Below are positions 5,910 through 8,674 of a stretch of 8,674 nucleotides of DNA, piece after piece. The notes under the pieces are model-generated. The model was not told the origin of the DNA. It did no database searches and saw only the letters and a list, made by a program, of their open reading frames with translations. A program made the position numbers and the translations under genes. The stretch comes from Anaerolineae bacterium. GTDB lineage: Bacteria > Chloroflexota > Anaerolineae > B4-G1 > SLSP01. The stretch is taken from contig JAFGNI010000367.1 of the NCBI GenBank assembly GCA_016927095.1, positions 1 to 8,674 on the forward strand, written 5' to 3'. Position 1 is the stretch's first letter. The number at the start of each line of letters is the position of its first letter.

Positions 5910-7928
5910 CTACGCCTTGAAGAAAACCTGCTCCTGAGAGAACCAGACCGCCGACGAGCGGCCCGAGTGCGCCATGTTGCCGATCTTGTCCGGAACGATG
6001 CAGGGATCAGCAACATCCCGGGCCAACGGGATCATCGGCACGTACTCATCGAGCCAGGCATAGAGGCGCTCCTTGAGGTCTTCACCTTCTTCGGTATTGG
6101 GGTTCACCGCGCTCAGCTGGGACTCCAGCTCATACAACTCTATCATCCAGGCCGGGGGTTCCTCGCCTTGCTCACCGTCCGACTTCTGATAACTCTCCCA
6201 GGTCTGCGCCCAGTGAATGCGCTGCTCGGGCAGGTAGTCGTTCTTCAGATACGGCCAGTTGCAGTCATCCACCCAGTCGACGGTCGCCTTCAGCTCGTTG
6301 GCGTCGCGGCGAGCCGTCCACAGCGTGGTCTCCATCGACTTCGTCGGGGTGTAAAGGCCGACCTCCTCCAGATGGGCCTTGATCACCTCAGCCGGTTTGA
6401 CGTAGAGGGGATCCAGCCGGACATCGAAGGTGAACTCGAAGCGGTTGCCGTCGGGGCCGATCCGCCAGCCGTCAGCATCCCGCTGATCGAGACCGGCCTC
6501 ATCCAAGAGGGCATTCGCGCGTTCCAGATCGTACTTCTCAGGGATCCAGGGGTTCGGCTGGCCCATTCCCAGGAAGAGGACCTGGATGATCTCCTCGAAG
6601 TTGATCGCGGCGTTGACGCCGTGTCGGAACTCCTTCTTCTGAGCGATCTCGTTCCAGACCGGGTCGATGCTGGTGAGGTTGAAGTACAACGCCACCGGGG
6701 CATTGTGATAGACCAGGTCCAGGTTGACAGTATAGGCGTTGTCGGCCTCGTGCTCCTTGTAGAGGGCAACGTCGGTGTGGTTGAGGATCTCGCGGCACCA
6801 GTTGATATCGCCGTCGACGATCGTGGATGGGATGTTCTCCACCGTGGAGACGACGACACTCTCCGTCCGGCCCACGTACGGGAGCTGATGGCCCTCAGTA
6901 TCGACACGCCAGTAGTAGGGGTTGCGCTCCATGATGATCAGGTCATCGGGGTGCTCTACGACGATGTAAGGCGTCAGTACGGGATACCCGATGGCCCGAA
7001 CGGGGCAGCCGCCGCCGGTGAAGTCACTGTCCAGGGCGAAGCGATACCACTCCTCGTCCGTGAGGCCGGCTTCCATCAGCTTCTCGTGCAAAGCATCCGG
7101 ATCCGCGAAGTCCTTGTGGAACTGCTCCATATAGTGGCGAGGCTTCATCAGCCACGTGTAGGAGCCCCACAACGATCCCATACCCAGCTGGGTCAGGAAG
7201 CGGGCATTCGGCTCGGTGAAGGTGATCTTGACGTTGAAGTCATCAATGATCTCAACATCCATCACGTCACCAGCCGCGCTGTATCCGCCGCGGTAGGCCC
7301 GGGCGGTGGTGGCTACCAGCTCAGGATTGAGCTGCCATTGGTGCCAACCAAACTCCACATCTGCCGTGGTGAGGGGCGTGCCATCAGACCATTTCATCCC
7401 CTTCCGCAGCGTCAGGTTGTACTCGGTGGCTTCGTCGTTCATGCTCCAGGAACTGCAAAGACCCGGGGTGATGGGGCCGGTGTGATGGGGGGGCGTGTTC
7501 AGGAACCACTCATAGGTGCTGTGTTGGCAGGGGTAGGACCAGTCGGCGCGCTGGGTGACGGTGCGCAGGACCTCATCATCCCCCTCGCTATAGCGACCTA
7601 CCTCCCAGTCGATGTCCTCTTCCCATACACGGCTCCCCGGGCCGACGACGAACGGCTCTAGGGGCAGGCGCTCGTCCACCGGGGGCAGCTCGCCGGCTGC
7701 AACCAACGCAGCAAGCTCGGGAGCCTCCTTGTACTTCGAACCTGCAGCAGCGGGGGCTTCTGGCTCCTCGGCTTCCGGCTCCTCCACCACGGGCTCCTCA
7801 ACGGGCTCTTCTTCGACAGCCGGCTCCTCTACAGCCCCGCCACCACATGCGGTGGCGACAGCACCCGCGGTTGCCAGCGTCGACAAATACAGGAACTCAC
7901 GTCGCGTGATCTTACGTCGCTCACTCAT
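5910..7928 (-). CDS. Extracellular solute-binding lipoprotein of an Opp/Dpp-type ABC importer (SBP family 5)
   Basis: This captures the transported solute outside the membrane and hands it to OppB/OppC. The 672 residues start with a twin-arginine signal (TRREFLYLS, 8-16), a hydrophobic stretch (17-27) and a lipobox ending ATAC, making Cys28 the likely lipid anchor. A Glu/Pro/Val/Ala linker follows (about 31-63), then the family-5 binding fold: LRKGMKWSDGTPLTTADV (174-191) is the family signature. Further typical blocks are NPYYWRVDTEGHQLPYVG, FRHGVNAAINFEEI and a C-terminal VPMIPLARD. It is longer than most dipeptide-binding proteins (about 500-550) but within the range of large family-5 members. 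ATG 7928 has a strong GGAGGAG about seven bases upstream. It is the first importer gene. Tat rather than Sec export is inferred from the RR motif. The ligand cannot be predicted. Confidence 0.95.
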   Translation of the reverse strand: MSERRKITRREFLYLSTLATAGAVATACGGGAVEEPAVEEEPVEEPVVEEPEAEEPEAPAAAGSKYKEAPELAALVAAGELPPVDERLPLEPFVVGPGSRVWEEDIDWEVGRYSEGDDEVLRTVTQRADWSYPCQHSTYEWFLNTPPHHTGPITPGLCSSWSMNDEATEYNLTLRKGMKWSDGTPLTTADVEFGWHQWQLNPELVATTARAYRGGYSAAGDVMDVEIIDDFNVKITFTEPNARFLTQLGMGSLWGSYTWLMKPRHYMEQFHKDFADPDALHEKLMEAGLTDEEWYRFALDSDFTGGGCPVRAIGYPVLTPYIVVEHPDDLIIMERNPYYWRVDTEGHQLPYVGRTESVVVSTVENIPSTIVDGDINWCREILNHTDVALYKEHEADNAYTVNLDLVYHNAPVALYFNLTSIDPVWNEIAQKKEFRHGVNAAINFEEIIQVLFLGMGQPNPWIPEKYDLERANALLDEAGLDQRDADGWRIGPDGNRFEFTFDVRLDPLYVKPAEVIKAHLEEVGLYTPTKSMETTLWTARRDANELKATVDWVDDCNWPYLKNDYLPEQRIHWAQTWESYQKSDGEQGEEPPAWMIELYELESQLSAVNPNTEEGEDLKERLYAWLDEYVPMIPLARDVADPCIVPDKIGNMAHSGRSSAVWFSQEQVFFKA

Positions 7929-8005
7929 ACTTCGTCTCCTCCTCGAGGAAATGTGAAACTGAGACCAACACCGGTTTGCTGCCCTTCGCAGCGTGCCGAC
8001 ACCAT
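7925..8005 (-). CDS. Possible 26-codon leader ORF overlapping the lipoprotein start (speculative)
   Basis: A minus-strand frame starts at ATG 8005 (or GTG 8008), runs 26 codons and ends at a TGA that shares ATGA with the lipoprotein start codon at 7928. A GGAGG at 8024-8020 lies 11 bases before the GTG, which is rather far. The predicted peptide begins MVSARCEGQQ and ends GGDEV; it resembles nothing I recognise. The last codons encode the lipoprotein's own ribosome binding site. It could be a leader for translational coupling, or simply untranslated leader with an open frame by chance. Confidence 0.2.
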   Translation of the reverse strand: MVSARCEGQQTGVGLSFTFPRGGDEV

Positions 8006-8027
8006 CACTTGCCTGTGCACCTCCTCA

Positions 8028-8047
8028 CTGTGAAATCGTTACCACAG
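8028..8047. promoter_or_regulatory. Inverted repeat upstream of the lipoprotein gene, possible operator
   Basis: CTGTG and CACAG flank a 10-bp centre about 100 bp before the lipoprotein start and just after the terminator-like hairpin. The half sites resemble CRP/FNR-superfamily targets (TGTGA...TCACA), but the spacing is 2 bp longer than the classical site and one arm is imperfect. I could not recognise a promoter between 7929 and 8055. Confidence 0.2.
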
Positions 8048-8055
8048 CGTACACT

Positions 8056-8096
8056 AAAAAGCCGGGGGCCGATAGCACCCCCTCGAGACCCGAGGG
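8056..8096 (-). terminator. Terminator-like hairpin after the small membrane protein gene
   Basis: In the minus-strand transcript GGGGG (8082-8078) pairs with CCCCC (8068-8064) around a nine-base loop, followed after GGC by five T's (8060-8056). An alternative stem CCCTCG/CGAGGG (8096-8091 with 8085-8080) competes for the same G run. The structure begins 15 bases past the stop of the small membrane protein and 128 bp before the lipoprotein. It may separate the two units, though the five-pair stem is short and some read-through is likely. Confidence 0.5.
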
Positions 8097-8110
8097 CCGC
8101 ACCTGCACGC

Positions 8111-8458
8111 TCACAACAGCAAGCGCCAGAGGTAGACCAGCCCCAGGAGCCCTCCCTCCACCCCGAAGAGCCAAGCGATCGTGCGTAGCTTGATGCCCCG
8201 GCTGACCATGCGCCGGAAGATCTCTTCGGTCACAACCAAAAACACCAGGTAGACAATCCCGAACGCCACGAAGCCGAATTTGTCGATGGCGCCAAGTGCC
8301 CAGGGATCCACGTTCTGGGATCTCAGCGGCAGGTCCACAAGGAACAGCAGCCGCATCTGCAGGATCAGCCAAAGCGATAGCGCCGCAGAGGCAAGCCAGA
8401 TGAGATAGATAAGGATCGTTGACAGTACCTTGTTGGGTTGGCGTTTCGGTTGGGCCAT
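8111..8458 (-). CDS. Small predicted membrane protein, three helices, unknown function
   Basis: I do not recognise this 115-residue protein. It has a basic N-terminus (K5, R6, K10), hydrophobic helices at about 11-33, 61-80 and 93-115, a short polar loop (about 42-60, with PLRSQNVDPWALG) and a basic loop (82-92, RRMVSRGIKLR). The positive charges suggest the N-terminus and the 82-92 loop face the cytoplasm. Glu78 and Glu79 at the end of helix 2 and Glu101 within helix 3 are unusual for a plain anchor. The reading frame, hydrophobic pattern, upstream promoter and downstream hairpin support a real gene. No good ribosome binding site precedes ATG 8458 (closest is GGATAAG, 14 bases away). The terminator-like hairpin between it and the importer makes a direct role in transport uncertain. 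Confidence 0.65.
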   Translation of the reverse strand: MAQPKRQPNKVLSTILIYLIWLASAALSLWLILQMRLLFLVDLPLRSQNVDPWALGAIDKFGFVAFGIVYLVFLVVTEEIFRRMVSRGIKLRTIAWLFGVEGGLLGLVYLWRLLL

Positions 8459-8484
8459 AGACCGGAATCAATCTTATCCATTGA

Positions 8485-8497
8485 CGATAACGTATCG
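8485..8497. repeat. Inverted repeat in the 5' leader of the small membrane gene
   Basis: CGATA and TATCG are exact complements separated by ACG, 27 bp upstream of ATG 8458. It lies in the predicted untranslated leader, so it could be a small RNA hairpin or an operator downstream of the promoter. Confidence 0.25.
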
Positions 8498-8565
8498 CGA
8501 CACACCCACCATAGGAAGTGACACAAGTGGGATATTCCGATGTGTGCTTCTGATAGAATGGGTAG

Positions 8566-8595
8566 AGTATAGCACAAATCTCCGTGCTGTGTCAA
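8566..8595 (-). promoter_or_regulatory. Strong sigma70-type promoter with extended -10
   Basis: The -35 element is a perfect TTGACA (8595-8590). Eighteen bases later comes TATACT (8571-8566; five of six matches), preceded by TGC, an extended -10. Transcription would begin near 8559 and run left, giving a leader of about 100 bases before ATG 8458. This is the clearest promoter in the window and may also feed the importer operon if the hairpin at 8056-8096 is leaky. Confidence 0.7.
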
Positions 8596-8674
8596 CAAAC
8601 TGGAGACATGTGACAGTCCAATGATATACCAGATCCTCCCGGTGTCCAGCCAGATCTCACGCCAACGGCTGTTC

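Noticed and set aside
5967..7661. A 564-codon plus-strand open frame opposite the lipoprotein gene
   Set aside because: It is the codon-bias shadow of a GC-rich gene. Its translation has no membrane, signal or domain pattern, and the minus-strand protein shows clear family motifs.
8025..8471. A 148-codon minus-strand alternative frame over the small membrane gene
   Set aside because: It runs through the terminator-like hairpin and has a mixed composition, whereas the 8111-8458 frame gives three clean hydrophobic helices.
8365..8598. Minus-strand frame overlapping the promoter and the start of the small membrane gene
   Set aside because: It spans the promoter and reads across the membrane gene in another frame, with no recognisable protein pattern or ribosome binding site.
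8621..8674. Plus-strand ATG frame open to the right edge
   Set aside because: It has no ribosome binding site at a usable distance, only 18 codons are visible, and no good plus-strand promoter precedes it (a TG-A-TAGAAT at 8551-8559 lacks a -35).
1..8674. CRISPR arrays, insertion sequences, tRNA or rRNA genes, riboswitches
   Set aside because: I looked for regular direct repeats, transposase motifs, cloverleaf-like segments and conserved rRNA blocks and saw none.

Overview
The window looks like GC-rich bacterial chromosome, probably from a Chloroflexota lineage (Anaerolineae, Caldilineales or SAR202-like). This placement is inferred from protein style only: a solute-binding lipoprotein with a twin-arginine signal, an ...ATAC-GGG lipobox and a long Glu/Pro/Val linker, next to an unusually long OppC-type permease. 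No rRNA, tRNA or other marker gene is present to confirm it.

Every confidently called gene lies on the minus strand, so transcription runs from right to left. At the right end (8459-8674) a near-consensus sigma70-type promoter (TTGACA, 18 bp, TATACT with a TG extension) drives a small three-helix membrane protein of unknown function (8111-8458). A GC-rich hairpin followed by five T's sits just after that gene. Next comes a complete Opp/Dpp-type (peptide/nickel class) ABC importer: binding lipoprotein (5910-7928), permeases B (4712-5707) and C (3550-4704), and ATPases D (1169-2248) and F (147-1166). A malate/L-lactate dehydrogenase-family oxidoreductase (2329-3375) sits between permease C and ATPase D. 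A hairpin at 70-120 follows the last ATPase. At the left edge a well-formed ribosome binding site and ATG mark the first nine codons of a further minus-strand gene.

The lipoprotein would capture a substrate outside the membrane, OppB/OppC would form the channel, and the OppD/OppF heterodimer would hydrolyse ATP to drive import. The dehydrogenase is placed so that it would be co-expressed and could act on the imported compound or a breakdown product. Family knowledge suggests a 2-hydroxy/2-oxo acid, ureidoglycolate, sugar acid or imino acid, but the sequence does not identify the substrate. Gene spacing splits the operon into tightly coupled pairs (B/C, 4 to 7 bp class; D/F, 2 bp). These are separated by gaps with hairpins: 202 bp between lipoprotein and B, 174 bp between C and dehydrogenase, and 80 bp between dehydrogenase and D. 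This would fit lipoprotein being made in excess over the membrane and ATPase subunits.

I found no CRISPR array, mobile element, phage gene, toxin-antitoxin pair or RNA gene, and no clear evidence of a new biological system. The points most worth a second look are the dehydrogenase inside the transporter operon, the structured lipoprotein-permease gap, the extra external domain in OppC, a short leader frame overlapping the lipoprotein start by ATGA, and the unrecognised small membrane protein with a strong promoter.
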